A stretch of DNA of 64,000 bases. Origin: an uncultured Verrucomicrobiota bacterium (GTDB lineage Bacteria > Verrucomicrobiota > Kiritimatiellia > CAIVKH01). Of this stretch, positions 34,457-42,791 are shown piece by piece. Each line of letters starts with the position of its first letter. Positions within the stretch are counted from its first letter, which is position 1. The stretch covers positions 1-64,000 of the forward strand of contig CALKUH010000050.1 in NCBI GenBank assembly GCA_937996795.1, given 5' to 3'. The translations under genes were made by a program, and so were the position numbers. Below the pieces are notes generated by a model. That model was not told the DNA's origin. It saw only the letters and a program-made list of their open reading frames with translations, and did no database searches.

Positions 34457-35567
34457 CGAGGGCGGGGTTGAGTTGCCGGAGCGGGACGAGGAGCTGCGGC
34501 ACCCGGTCGTGTTGGCCGGATTTGGCGTAGGCCTGGGCGAGGCGCACGCCGATTTCAATGCGGGTTTCCGGGGAGAGCGTGCGCGCGCGGTGCCACGCGC
34601 GTTCGAGCACGGGGACGGCCTCGGCGTGGCGGCCTTGTTTCATCAACACGAAGCCCTGTGTGTCGAGCAGGCGCGGATTGCTGGGCTCCAGCAGCACCGC
34701 GCGGCGCGCGAGTTCGTCCGCCTCCTCCAGCGCGCGGCCCTGCTCGGCCAGCATCCACGACAGGTTGTTGGCGGCGCGCACATGGCGCGGGTTGAGCGCG
34801 AGCGCGCGCCGCAGCAAGTGTTCGGCGTCCGCGGGACGGCCCCGGCTCCACGCGCGAAGGCCCAGGCTGGCGAGCAGGTCCGGGTTGTTCGGATCGCGCG
34901 CGAGGGCCTCCTCGCCGATCGCGTCGGCGCGCGCCGACTGTCCGGTCCGGTCCATGAACCGGATCAGGTTCACGCGCTCGCCGCTGCGCATGGGCCAGGT
35001 CGCGCGCTCCGGCGGAGAGGCGGTGAGCATCCAGTAGCGGACGGGCCGCCAGGCGGTGACAAAATCCACTTCGCTGAGGGCGACCTCGCGCCCGTCGTCA
35101 TACAGCACCGTGAGCGCGCCCGAGGCGGGCGCTGCCGTCACAATGGCGAACCGGCGCCCGCGCTGGCGTCCGGACCCGGCGGCGAGTTGGACCACGACGG
35201 GGCAGCCCGCGGCGACGCGGTCGCGCACCTGCGGGAGGTTGGCGTAGCTGGCGTGCGTCCACAACCCGAGGCCGGGCAGCAGGACGAGCAGCGCCTCCTC
35301 GGTGGTGAGGCCGTCGGCCTTGAGGTCGTTGAGGCGCGCGAGGTGCGGCGCGGGGTCATCGGCATGCGCCCAATAGTGGAGCAGCCATGGCACGAGCCAG
35401 TCGCCCGCATCGGAATAGGCGACGCGCAGGTGATCGGGAAACCGCTCCTTCATCATCGCGGATGGCGGGACCGGCTCCCGCTTGAGCGGCGACGGCAGCG
35501 GCGCGGTTGCGCACCCGGCCAGCAGCAGCGCGATCAGCGCCAGGCATCCGGGCGGGCGCGCGCGCAT
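34401..35567 (-). CDS. Lipoprotein with C39-like domain and TPR repeats
   Basis: The 388-residue lipoprotein has the lipobox LIALLLAGC near its start. Residues about 30-200 resemble a C39-like peptidase domain (LTTEEALLVLLPGLGLWTHA, AAGCPVVVQLAAGSG, VLYDDGREVAL), but I see no catalytic Cys at the expected N-terminal place, so it may be a non-catalytic version. From about 210 there are 4-5 tetratricopeptide repeats. The ATG at 35567 is chosen for the lipobox. It starts 4 bp after the BON-protein stop, so the two form a unit; its end overlaps the XRE gene on the other strand. Confidence 0.7.
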   Translation of the reverse strand: MRARPPGCLALIALLLAGCATAPLPSPLKREPVPPSAMMKERFPDHLRVAYSDAGDWLVPWLLHYWAHADDPAPHLARLNDLKADGLTTEEALLVLLPGLGLWTHASYANLPQVRDRVAAGCPVVVQLAAGSGRQRGRRFAIVTAAPASGALTVLYDDGREVALSEVDFVTAWRPVRYWMLTASPPERATWPMRSGERVNLIRFMDRTGQSARADAIGEEALARDPNNPDLLASLGLRAWSRGRPADAEHLLRRALALNPRHVRAANNLSWMLAEQGRALEEADELARRAVLLEPSNPRLLDTQGFVLMKQGRHAEAVPVLERAWHRARTLSPETRIEIGVRLAQAYAKSGQHDRVPQLLVPLRQLNPALVIPEDLQPHDTTPGGPME

Positions 35568-35571
35568 GGGG

Positions 35572-35871
35572 TCAGGGCGCGACGCGCAACTGGTCGATGA
35601 CACTTTCGATGCCCGGCGTGCCGCGCACGACGCCGAGTACGCGCATGCGCTCCGCCTCGCTGCGGACCGTGCCGCGCACGCGGGCCTGCGTGCCCTGCAC
35701 ATCCACGGCGTACATCTTGCTCCGCGTGACGGAATCCGTCGCGAGCCGTTCTTCAATCAGGTCGCGCGTTTCGCCGTCCGTCCCGGTCGCTTCCGGCTCC
35801 GCGGGCATGGTGACGCAACCCGCGAGGCCGAGGACCGCCACGGCCGCACATCGCTTGAGAACTGTCATCAT
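35572..35871 (-). CDS. BON-domain lipoprotein
   Basis: The 99-residue lipoprotein has a signal peptide with lipobox AVLGLAGC and a single BON domain (about 35-97: IEERLATDSVTRSKMYAVDV, then GTVRSEAERMRVLGVVRGTPGIESVIDQL). BON domains are thought to bind phospholipid and occur in envelope-stress proteins such as OsmY. GGAGGGG lies about 8 bases before the start. It forms a two-gene unit with the downstream C39-like/TPR lipoprotein and is divergent from the superoxide dismutase gene, whose promoter must share the 83-bp gap. Confidence 0.85.
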   Translation of the reverse strand: MMTVLKRCAAVAVLGLAGCVTMPAEPEATGTDGETRDLIEERLATDSVTRSKMYAVDVQGTQARVRGTVRSEAERMRVLGVVRGTPGIESVIDQLRVAP

Positions 35872-35954
35872 GTGAAGACCCCTCCTTCGTTCCGCCGCTG
35901 GACAATGCCTCGCGGCGCATTATATTCCCCCCATTCACTTCAGGAGGAACCCAC

Positions 35955-36581
35955 ATGCCGCATACCCTACCCGCCCTGCCGTATCCTGCCAACAGCCTGG
36001 AGCCGTTCATCGATGAACAGACCATGCTGATCCATCACGGCAAGCACCACGCCGCGTACGTCAACAACCTCAACGCGGCGCTCGAAAAATACCCGGACCT
36101 GCAGGCGAAGTCCATCGAAGCGTTGATCGCCGACCTCAACGCCGTGCCGGCGGACATCCGCGGCGCGGTGCGCAACAACGGCGGCGGCCACTGGAACCAC
36201 ACCTTCTTCTGGAACCTGCTGAAGAAGAATGACGGCGCGAAGCCGTCCGGCGCGCTCGGCGCGGCGATCGACAAGACCTTCGGCGGCCTCGATGCGTTCA
36301 AGGAGCAGTTCGCGAAGGCCGGCGCCACGCGCTTCGGCTCCGGCTGGGCGTGGCTGTGCGTCAAGGCGGACAAGTCGCTCTGCATCTGCTCGACGCCGAA
36401 TCAGGACAACCCGCTGATGGCGGGCGTCGCGGAGTGCCCCGGCACGCCGATCCTCGGCCTCGATGTGTGGGAGCACGCGTATTACCTCAAGTACCAGAAC
36501 CGCCGCCCCGACTACATCGCGGCCTTCTGGAACGTGGTGAACTGGAGCGCGGTGGAAGCGTTGTACGCGAAAGCGGTCTGA
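35955..36581 (+). CDS. sodA: Superoxide dismutase, Mn/Fe type
   Basis: This converts superoxide to hydrogen peroxide and oxygen. The 208-residue protein has the metal ligands in HHGKHH (N-terminal domain), GGHWNHTFFW, and the Asp and His of DVWEHAYYLKY. GGHxNH together with TPNQDNPL favours the manganese form, although Fe or cambialistic use is possible. AGGAGGA lies just before the ATG. There is no signal peptide, so it is cytoplasmic. A strong rho-independent terminator follows. It is transcribed as a single gene. Confidence 0.96.
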   Translation: MPHTLPALPYPANSLEPFIDEQTMLIHHGKHHAAYVNNLNAALEKYPDLQAKSIEALIADLNAVPADIRGAVRNNGGGHWNHTFFWNLLKKNDGAKPSGALGAAIDKTFGGLDAFKEQFAKAGATRFGSGWAWLCVKADKSLCICSTPNQDNPLMAGVAECPGTPILGLDVWEHAYYLKYQNRRPDYIAAFWNVVNWSAVEALYAKAV

Positions 36582-36601
36582 TCGCGTCCCCATGACCTTG
36601 C

Positions 36602-36644
36602 GCGGGGCTGCACGGGCCTGGCCTGTGCAGCCCCGCCTTTTTTT
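36602..36644 (+). terminator. Rho-independent terminator of the superoxide dismutase gene
   Basis: A perfect 12-bp GC-rich stem, GCGGGGCTGCAC (36602-36613) with GTGCAGCCCCGC (36625-36636), an 11-base loop and a run of seven T (36638-36644) form a textbook terminator. It lies 21 bp after the stop codon, between the dismutase gene and the convergent sensor kinase. It is the clearest terminator in the window. Confidence 0.95.
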
Positions 36645-36676
36645 GCGCGCAGACGCCGTTTCGGGATGAGGCGGGG

Positions 36677-39658
36677 TCAGGCTTGGGTCGGGTGTTCCTC
36701 GCGGTGCAGGGCGCGGCGGACGGCGTCGAGCAGGTCGTCCGCGCGATAGGGCTTGGGCAGGATGCCGGAGAAACCGGCGCTCTTGAACTGGGCGAGCACT
36801 TCGTCGGGCGCATAGCCGCTGGAGACGATGGCGTTCAGGCCCGGATCGCGCGCGCGCAGGTGCCGCAGCGCCTCGCGGCCGCCCATGCCGCCGGGCACGG
36901 TGATGTCGAGGATGGCGAGATCGACGCGCCGCCCCGCGCGGAGCTCCTCGTCGAGCAGGCGGACGGCCTCTTCGCCGCGGTCCGCGACGAGCACCTCGTA
37001 GCCGGCCCTGCCCAGGGCGCGCTGCGCGAGGCCGAGGATGGGCTTTTCGTCGTCCATCACCAGGATGCGGCCCTGCCCGGTCGCGGCGCGCGGCGCGGCG
37101 GCGGCTTCCGCCGGGAGCTCGGCGGTTTCCGATGCAGCCGGCAGGTAGAACGTAAAGGCGGCGCCGTTCCCGGGTTCCGACGTCACCTCGATCAGGCCGC
37201 CGTGTTTCTGCACGATGGAAAAGCACATCGTGAGGCCGAGTCCGCTGCCTTTTTTCTTGGTCGTGAAATACGGGTCGAAGATGCGGCCGATGAGGCGGTC
37301 CGGGATGCCGGTGCCGGTGTCGGACACGCGGACCTGCACATAGCGGCCGGGCGCGAGGCGCGGCACCTCGTTTGCGCCGACGTGCCGGTTGGCGGTCTCG
37401 ATCGTGATGACGCCGCCCGCGGGCATGGCCTGGTCGGCGTTGATGATCAGGTTCTGGATGACCTGTGTGATCTGGCCGCTGTCGATTTCCGCCCGCCACG
37501 TGTCCGGGTCGATCTTGTACACGCAGCGCGAGGCGGACCCGCGCACGGTGAAGCCGGCGGCCTCGCGGACCACGGCGCCGACGTCGTGCAGTTTCTTGAT
37601 CGGCGCGCCGCCCTTCGCGAAGGTCAGCAACTGGTGCGTGAGGTCGCGGGCGCGGATGGCCGCGCGCTCCGCGTCCTGCAGCGCCTCGGCCAGCTCCGCG
37701 GGCGGCGTGCCGGGCTCGCGCGCGGCGGAGATGTTGCCGAGGATGGCGGTCAGGATGTTGTTGAAGTCGTGGGCGAGGCCGCCGGCGAGCAGGCCGAGCG
37801 ACTCCAGCTTCTGCGTGCGCATGCGCTCCTCTTCGATGCGCCGCCGCTCGGAGAGGTCCTGCACGATGGCGATCCCGCTGGTGATCGCGCCCGCCGCGTC
37901 GAACAGCGGGGCCGCGCGCAGGCTGATCCACGTGTCCTCCTCCAGCGCGATGAACCCGCGCGAGCCTTCGTGGTAGCCCTCGCCGCCATCGAGCGCGGCG
38001 CGCAGGGTCGGCAGGATGGCCGCGTCCGCCAGTTCTTCCAGCGGGGCGCCCGCGAGGTCGCGCCGGCTCTTGCGCAGCAGCGCGGCGAAGCGGTCGTTGA
38101 ATTCCGTGATGCGCAGTTCGCGGTCGTAGTGGAAGACGCCGGCGGGCGCATACTCGAAGAGCAGCCGGTAGCGTTCGCCCGCCTCGCGGTGCTGCTGCAT
38201 CTCGGTGCGCAGCGCGCGGTTCGCCTCCGCGAGCTCGCGGGTGCGCTGGTGGACGCGCTGTTCGAGGTCGGCGCTCAGCGCGCGCTGTTCGCGCTCGGCG
38301 GCGGCGAGGCGCAGGGCGCTTTCCCACAGCCGGTGATGCCGGGTGAAGAAATCGAGGATCAACAGCACCAGCAGCGCGCCGAGGCCCAGGCCGATCAGCC
38401 GCCAGCGCGCGATGGACTGCAGATAGTCGTCGGCGGCGATGTCGAGGCCCAGCGCGAGGCGCACGCGCCCGTCGCCCTCCTCGCGCAGCGCGGGCACGGT
38501 GGCCGACACCCAGCGCCCCCAGCGGTCGGTGAACGGGCCGAAGGTGTAGGGCTTGGCGGTGTTGAAGAAGGTGTAGTCCTGCGGGGAGATGTCGCCTTCG
38601 TAGAGGTCGCCGGGCCGGACACGGGCCGACGGGGTCCTCGCTTCCGACGAGGCGTAGAACATGAAACGGCCGCCGCGCAGGCCATAGAGGTAGATCTGCT
38701 GCACATCGGGAAACGCGAGGCGCGCGCGCGTCAGCATGGATTCGACTTCATGCACCACGGGGTGCCGCTCGTCCGTGGGGCTGGCGCGAAGGGCCGAGAG
38801 CAACGAGGGATCGAGCAGGTTGGCCACGCTGGAGGCGCGCTCGAGGATGGAGGTGCGCAGCATGCGTCCCGCGAGCCGCCCGAGCGCATCCGTCCCGATC
38901 CACGTCGCGAGAAACACGCCGGCGAGTGCACTGATCGTGGTCTTCAGACGCAGGGGCGCTTCGTGCTGGAGCGCGTGGCCCGTGCGCGGCAGGTGGGCCA
39001 TGGAAATCGTCCACAGGGCCGCGGCGAGGCCGGCGGCGATCACGGCGCGCACGACTTCCATCGGCAGGCCGGTCCCGTGCAGCCACGCCTGCGTGTGGAG
39101 GACCTGCGACGGGCCGAGCGCGGAGGGGCCGGTGAAGAGGCCCGCGGCGATGGCGTAGAGCAACAGGAAGAAGGCGGCAGCCTTGAGCCCGCCCCGGCCG
39201 GGTCCCTCGCTATCGCGCGCGGCGCGCCGGAAGGCGAGGCTCGCGAGAAACGCGCCGGGCAGGGCCAGCCCGTAGCGCACGGCCGCCTCCCACTCCGCCG
39301 GGCCCCCGCGGGCGGCCAGCACCACGGTGAGGACGAGCAGGCCGGGGAACAGCCCGCGGCGCCCCGGCAGCGGGCCGTATGCCGCGCATCCGCGGAGGCC
39401 GAAATCGAGCAGGATCGCGAACGAGACCGCGAGCAGGCCGATGCGGAGGATCGGCGGGGCGACGGCCTCCCACGCCGGCGCGGCGCCCGCCCACCACTCA
39501 TACAAGCCGTGCAGGGCGGCGAACAGGGACAGCCGTGGCCACGGCAGGCGCGAGGCGCCGTGGCGGCGGGGCGTCTGCGCGAAGGCCGCGAGGATCAGGA
39601 AGGCCGATCCGTAGAGAAAATAGATGAAATCCATGTGCTGTTGGAACGTCGCACTCAT
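36677..39658 (-). CDS. Hybrid sensor histidine kinase 1 (membrane sensor, PAS, REC)
   Basis: In this 993-residue hybrid kinase the N-terminus has about six to seven transmembrane helices (1-260), an extracytoplasmic sensing loop (about 265-415) and a final helix (about 418-440). A coiled coil and a PAS domain (about 500-610) follow. The dimerisation/phosphoacceptor domain has His630 in GLAHDFNNIL, then the ATPase (NLIINADQAM, DTGTGIP, GSGLGL) and a receiver with Asp918 (LDITVPGGMGG). It has no DNA-binding output, so it must pass the phosphate elsewhere. Its start overlaps the stop of kinase 2 by 4 bp, so the two are co-expressed. Confidence 0.92.
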   Translation of the reverse strand: MSATFQQHMDFIYFLYGSAFLILAAFAQTPRRHGASRLPWPRLSLFAALHGLYEWWAGAAPAWEAVAPPILRIGLLAVSFAILLDFGLRGCAAYGPLPGRRGLFPGLLVLTVVLAARGGPAEWEAAVRYGLALPGAFLASLAFRRAARDSEGPGRGGLKAAAFFLLLYAIAAGLFTGPSALGPSQVLHTQAWLHGTGLPMEVVRAVIAAGLAAALWTISMAHLPRTGHALQHEAPLRLKTTISALAGVFLATWIGTDALGRLAGRMLRTSILERASSVANLLDPSLLSALRASPTDERHPVVHEVESMLTRARLAFPDVQQIYLYGLRGGRFMFYASSEARTPSARVRPGDLYEGDISPQDYTFFNTAKPYTFGPFTDRWGRWVSATVPALREEGDGRVRLALGLDIAADDYLQSIARWRLIGLGLGALLVLLILDFFTRHHRLWESALRLAAAEREQRALSADLEQRVHQRTRELAEANRALRTEMQQHREAGERYRLLFEYAPAGVFHYDRELRITEFNDRFAALLRKSRRDLAGAPLEELADAAILPTLRAALDGGEGYHEGSRGFIALEEDTWISLRAAPLFDAAGAITSGIAIVQDLSERRRIEEERMRTQKLESLGLLAGGLAHDFNNILTAILGNISAAREPGTPPAELAEALQDAERAAIRARDLTHQLLTFAKGGAPIKKLHDVGAVVREAAGFTVRGSASRCVYKIDPDTWRAEIDSGQITQVIQNLIINADQAMPAGGVITIETANRHVGANEVPRLAPGRYVQVRVSDTGTGIPDRLIGRIFDPYFTTKKKGSGLGLTMCFSIVQKHGGLIEVTSEPGNGAAFTFYLPAASETAELPAEAAAAPRAATGQGRILVMDDEKPILGLAQRALGRAGYEVLVADRGEEAVRLLDEELRAGRRVDLAILDITVPGGMGGREALRHLRARDPGLNAIVSSGYAPDEVLAQFKSAGFSGILPKPYRADDLLDAVRRALHREEHPTQA

Positions 39659-42651
39659 GAGGCTTGCGGATGGGAGGGATGCAGCGTCTGGCCCATGAGG
39701 TGCAGGAGCGCGGGCGGAGGATAGGGCTTGGCGAGGAATCCGTCCAGCGCCGCGAGCCGCTCGCGCCAGCGTTCGCGTTCTTGGGTGTAGCCGCTGGTCA
39801 GGAGGATCTTCAGCGCCGGGTGCCGCGCCCGGGCCTCCTCCGCCAAGTCGAGCCCGTTGCCGTCCGGCAGCACGACATCCGAAAACATCAGCGCAAACGG
39901 GATCTCCGGCGCAAGCAGCAGCGCGCGCGCCTCCGCGACCGTGCCCACGGCGGTGACCCGGTAGTGGTTGCGATGCAGGATCCGCGTGGTGAGTTCGCGC
40001 ACGCCCGTCTCATCCTCGACCACCAGAATGTGTTCGCCGCGCCCCTCCAGCCCCCGCGCCACCGTGGTGGCGGCGGGGTCCGGCGACGCCGGAAGCGCCC
40101 CGGTCTCCTCCGTCGGCAGGTAGATGCAAAAGGTGCTGCCCTCGCCAGGCGCGCTGTGCACCTCGATGAACCCCTCGTGCTGGCGCACGATGCCGTACAC
40201 CACCGGAAGACCGAGCCCGGTGCCCCTGCCCGGTTCCTTTGTGGTGAAGAACGGCTCGAACAACTGCTCCCGCACCTCGGGGGTCATGCCGACGCCGGTA
40301 TCCTGCACGCACAGGCGGACGAAGCGGCCCGGCCGCGCGCCGGGCACGGGCGGCAGGGCCCCGTCCTCCAGGCACACCACGCTCGTGGCGAAACGCAGCA
40401 GGCCCCCGCCGGGCATCGCGTCGCGGGCGTTGATCGACAGGTTGACGAGGATCTGTTCGAGCTGGCCGGCATCCGCGCGGATGGGGGGCAGCTGCTCATC
40501 GAAGTCCGTTTCGATGCGAATGTTTTCCCCCAGCAGCCGGTGCAGCAACTTGGCCGCGCCCCTGACGATTTCGTTGAGCGCGAGGGACTCCACATGCATC
40601 TTCTGGCGCCGCCCGAAGGCCAGCAGCTGGCGCGTGAGCGCGGCGGCGCGCTGGGCGGCCCGGTCGATTTCCAACACGTCGCTCCGACGCGGGTCGCCCT
40701 CCGCGATTTCGGAGAGCAGGATCGCGCTGAACCCGGTGATGGCCTGGAGCAGGTTGTTGAAATCGTGCGCGATGCCCCCCGCCATTCGCCCGATGCTCTC
40801 CATCTTCTGGGCCTGCCGGAGCTGCAACTCCAGCGTCTTTTGCTCGGTGACGTCCTGTTTGATCGCGATAAAATGCGTCAATTTCCCCGCGCTGTCCCGC
40901 ACCGGCGTGATGGTCATTTCCTCCGTGACCAGCGACCCGTTCTTGCGGCGGTTCGTGATCTCGCCGCGCCAGACCAGCCCGGCGGTGATCGTCTTCCACA
41001 TCGTGTCGTAGAACGCGCGCGCGTGGACGCCGGAGGCGAGCAGGGACGGCGTCTGGCCGACGACCTCGTGTCGCGCATAGCCCGTGTGGCGGCAGAACGC
41101 ATCGTTCACCCACAGGATGCGGCCCTGCGCGTTGGTGATGACGATGCTGTTGGCGGCGGCGCCCAGCGCCGTGCGCTGGAGGCGCGTTTCCTCCTCCGCC
41201 CCCTCGCGCCGGATCGCTTGGGCGATCAACTGCGCGGCGAGGCGGAGGATTTCCTTCTCCGGCGCGGTCCAGCGACGCGGCACGCGGCCATCCGCGAAAC
41301 AGATGAAGCCCCACCACGCCCGGTCCGCGACAATGGGCGCGAGGTGCACCGAGAGGATGCCGCGTTCCGCCAGCATCCCGCGCGCGGGCTCCGGCAATTC
41401 TTCAACGACGCCTCCAACCGTTTCCCCTTTCGCAAGCCGGTCGCACCAGTCTTCGAGGCCCGCGAGGGACAGGTTGCAGGAAAACGGGCGCCCGGGTTCC
41501 GCGAGCGGCGCGTGCGTGGGCGCGTTCCATTCGCAGCGCAGGGTGCTTTCCTGCGCGCCGCCCCCGGCGTCCACCTGTTGGAATAACGCGACGCGGCTGA
41601 CCTCGGCCGCAAGGCCGAGCTCGCGGAGGAACGGATCGATGTGGCGGGTCCAGCCCTCGTCGCGCATCAGGCGCTCCGCCGCCGTCGCGGCGGCCGCAAG
41701 CAGGGCGTCGCGACGCCGTGTGCCCTGCGCGAAATCGGCGTTCATCCGCTCCTGCAGCTTGGCGTGGATCGCGGTGGTGATCGCGGGCAGCAGGTTGTGC
41801 AGGATATTCCGGTCCCGGTCCGTCAGCGGCGGATCGTCCGCATACGCCTGCACGGCGACCACCCCGAGCGCCGCATTGCCGTAGCGCAGCGGGCCGCCGA
41901 GCCACTGGCGCGGGCGCGCGCCCAGGACCTCCGCCGCGCCGCTCGCCTCAAGCGCCGCGAGCCCGGCCTCGTCGAGCAGCACGGTCTCTCGGCCGTTCAT
42001 CGCATATTCGGTGAGCCCGCGCCCCGGCCGCTTGCACGGCGGCGCCGGGTCCGCGCGGTCCACCCAGCATGGAAAATACAGGGCGTCGTGCTCCCGGCTG
42101 TAGAGGGCGATGTAGAAGTGGCGGGCGGGCATCACGGCGGCGAGGGCCTCGTGGATCTCGCCGCCCAGCGCCTCGACCGAGGTGGCGGCAGGCGCGGCTC
42201 GCGCAATCCGCTGTTCCGCCGCGCGGATGGCATCGCCGAGCGCGCGCTCCCGCAGGTCGCGGGCGGTGATGACGACCGTGCGCCTGCCCTCGAACACGAA
42301 ATCGTGCGGGGCGCACTCCAGCGGCACCGCGGACCCGTCCCGATGCAGCGCCCGGAAGTGGATCGCGTAGCGCGCCTCCGGATGGCGGAGGTAATCGGTG
42401 AGTTCCGCGGCGGCGCGGTCACGGTCCTCCGGGTGCACCAAGTCGAGCACGTTCAGCCCCCGCAGCGCGTCGGGGTCGTGCCCCAGCACCGCGCGCACGG
42501 CCTCGCTGGCCTGCAACAGCGAGCCGTGTTCATCAAGGACCACCTGCACGTCAAAGCCGTTCCGCCACGCGGCGGCTCCCAGCCGGTCCATCGTGTCCGC
42601 GCCGCCGATGTCCCGGCGGCCCTGCCCTGTGCGTTCACCCGAAATCGTCAT
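39655..42651 (-). CDS. Hybrid sensor histidine kinase 2 (PAS-GAF-GAF-PAS-HK-REC)
   Basis: This soluble 998-residue hybrid kinase has a PAS domain (about 30-135), two GAF-like domains (about 150-300 and 325-490), a second PAS (about 500-605), then a histidine kinase with phosphoacceptor His629 (GGIAHDFNNLL). The ATPase has NLSINARDAM, DTGVGM and GTGLGL. A C-terminal receiver has Asp925 (MFSDVVLPDGNG). No transmembrane helix is seen, so it senses a cytoplasmic signal. It is translated just before kinase 1 (ATGA overlap), and its start lies 3 bp from an 18-bp palindrome. Confidence 0.92.
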   Translation of the reverse strand: MTISGERTGQGRRDIGGADTMDRLGAAAWRNGFDVQVVLDEHGSLLQASEAVRAVLGHDPDALRGLNVLDLVHPEDRDRAAAELTDYLRHPEARYAIHFRALHRDGSAVPLECAPHDFVFEGRRTVVITARDLRERALGDAIRAAEQRIARAAPAATSVEALGGEIHEALAAVMPARHFYIALYSREHDALYFPCWVDRADPAPPCKRPGRGLTEYAMNGRETVLLDEAGLAALEASGAAEVLGARPRQWLGGPLRYGNAALGVVAVQAYADDPPLTDRDRNILHNLLPAITTAIHAKLQERMNADFAQGTRRRDALLAAAATAAERLMRDEGWTRHIDPFLRELGLAAEVSRVALFQQVDAGGGAQESTLRCEWNAPTHAPLAEPGRPFSCNLSLAGLEDWCDRLAKGETVGGVVEELPEPARGMLAERGILSVHLAPIVADRAWWGFICFADGRVPRRWTAPEKEILRLAAQLIAQAIRREGAEEETRLQRTALGAAANSIVITNAQGRILWVNDAFCRHTGYARHEVVGQTPSLLASGVHARAFYDTMWKTITAGLVWRGEITNRRKNGSLVTEEMTITPVRDSAGKLTHFIAIKQDVTEQKTLELQLRQAQKMESIGRMAGGIAHDFNNLLQAITGFSAILLSEIAEGDPRRSDVLEIDRAAQRAAALTRQLLAFGRRQKMHVESLALNEIVRGAAKLLHRLLGENIRIETDFDEQLPPIRADAGQLEQILVNLSINARDAMPGGGLLRFATSVVCLEDGALPPVPGARPGRFVRLCVQDTGVGMTPEVREQLFEPFFTTKEPGRGTGLGLPVVYGIVRQHEGFIEVHSAPGEGSTFCIYLPTEETGALPASPDPAATTVARGLEGRGEHILVVEDETGVRELTTRILHRNHYRVTAVGTVAEARALLLAPEIPFALMFSDVVLPDGNGLDLAEEARARHPALKILLTSGYTQERERWRERLAALDGFLAKPYPPPALLHLMGQTLHPSHPQAS

Positions 42652-42653
42652 GG

Positions 42654-42671
42654 CGCCATCAATTGATGGCG
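42654..42671. promoter_or_regulatory. 18-bp perfect palindrome between divergent kinases
   Basis: CGCCATCAATTGATGGCG is a perfect palindrome without a loop, three bases upstream of the ATG of hybrid kinase 2 and 121 bp from the start of hybrid kinase 3. It sits where the promoter or ribosome site of the minus-strand gene is expected, and looks like a site for a dimeric regulator. No regulator is known; the call rests on symmetry alone. Confidence 0.4.
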
Positions 42672-42791
42672 AGTGTACCCCGCGCGAGGCGCATCATCTA
42701 CTGCATTTCTGCGGGCGGCGCGGGCGGGACGCCCGGGCGCGCATTCACGCTGGCGGGCGGGGCGGCGCTTCGCCATACTAAAAAGCTGCCC

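Noticed and set aside
36683..39724. A frame of about 1000 codons antisense to hybrid kinase 1
   Set aside because: High-GC coding DNA leaves long open frames on the opposite strand. The translation is Arg/Gln/Val/His-rich with no domain, while the minus strand encodes a complete hybrid kinase.
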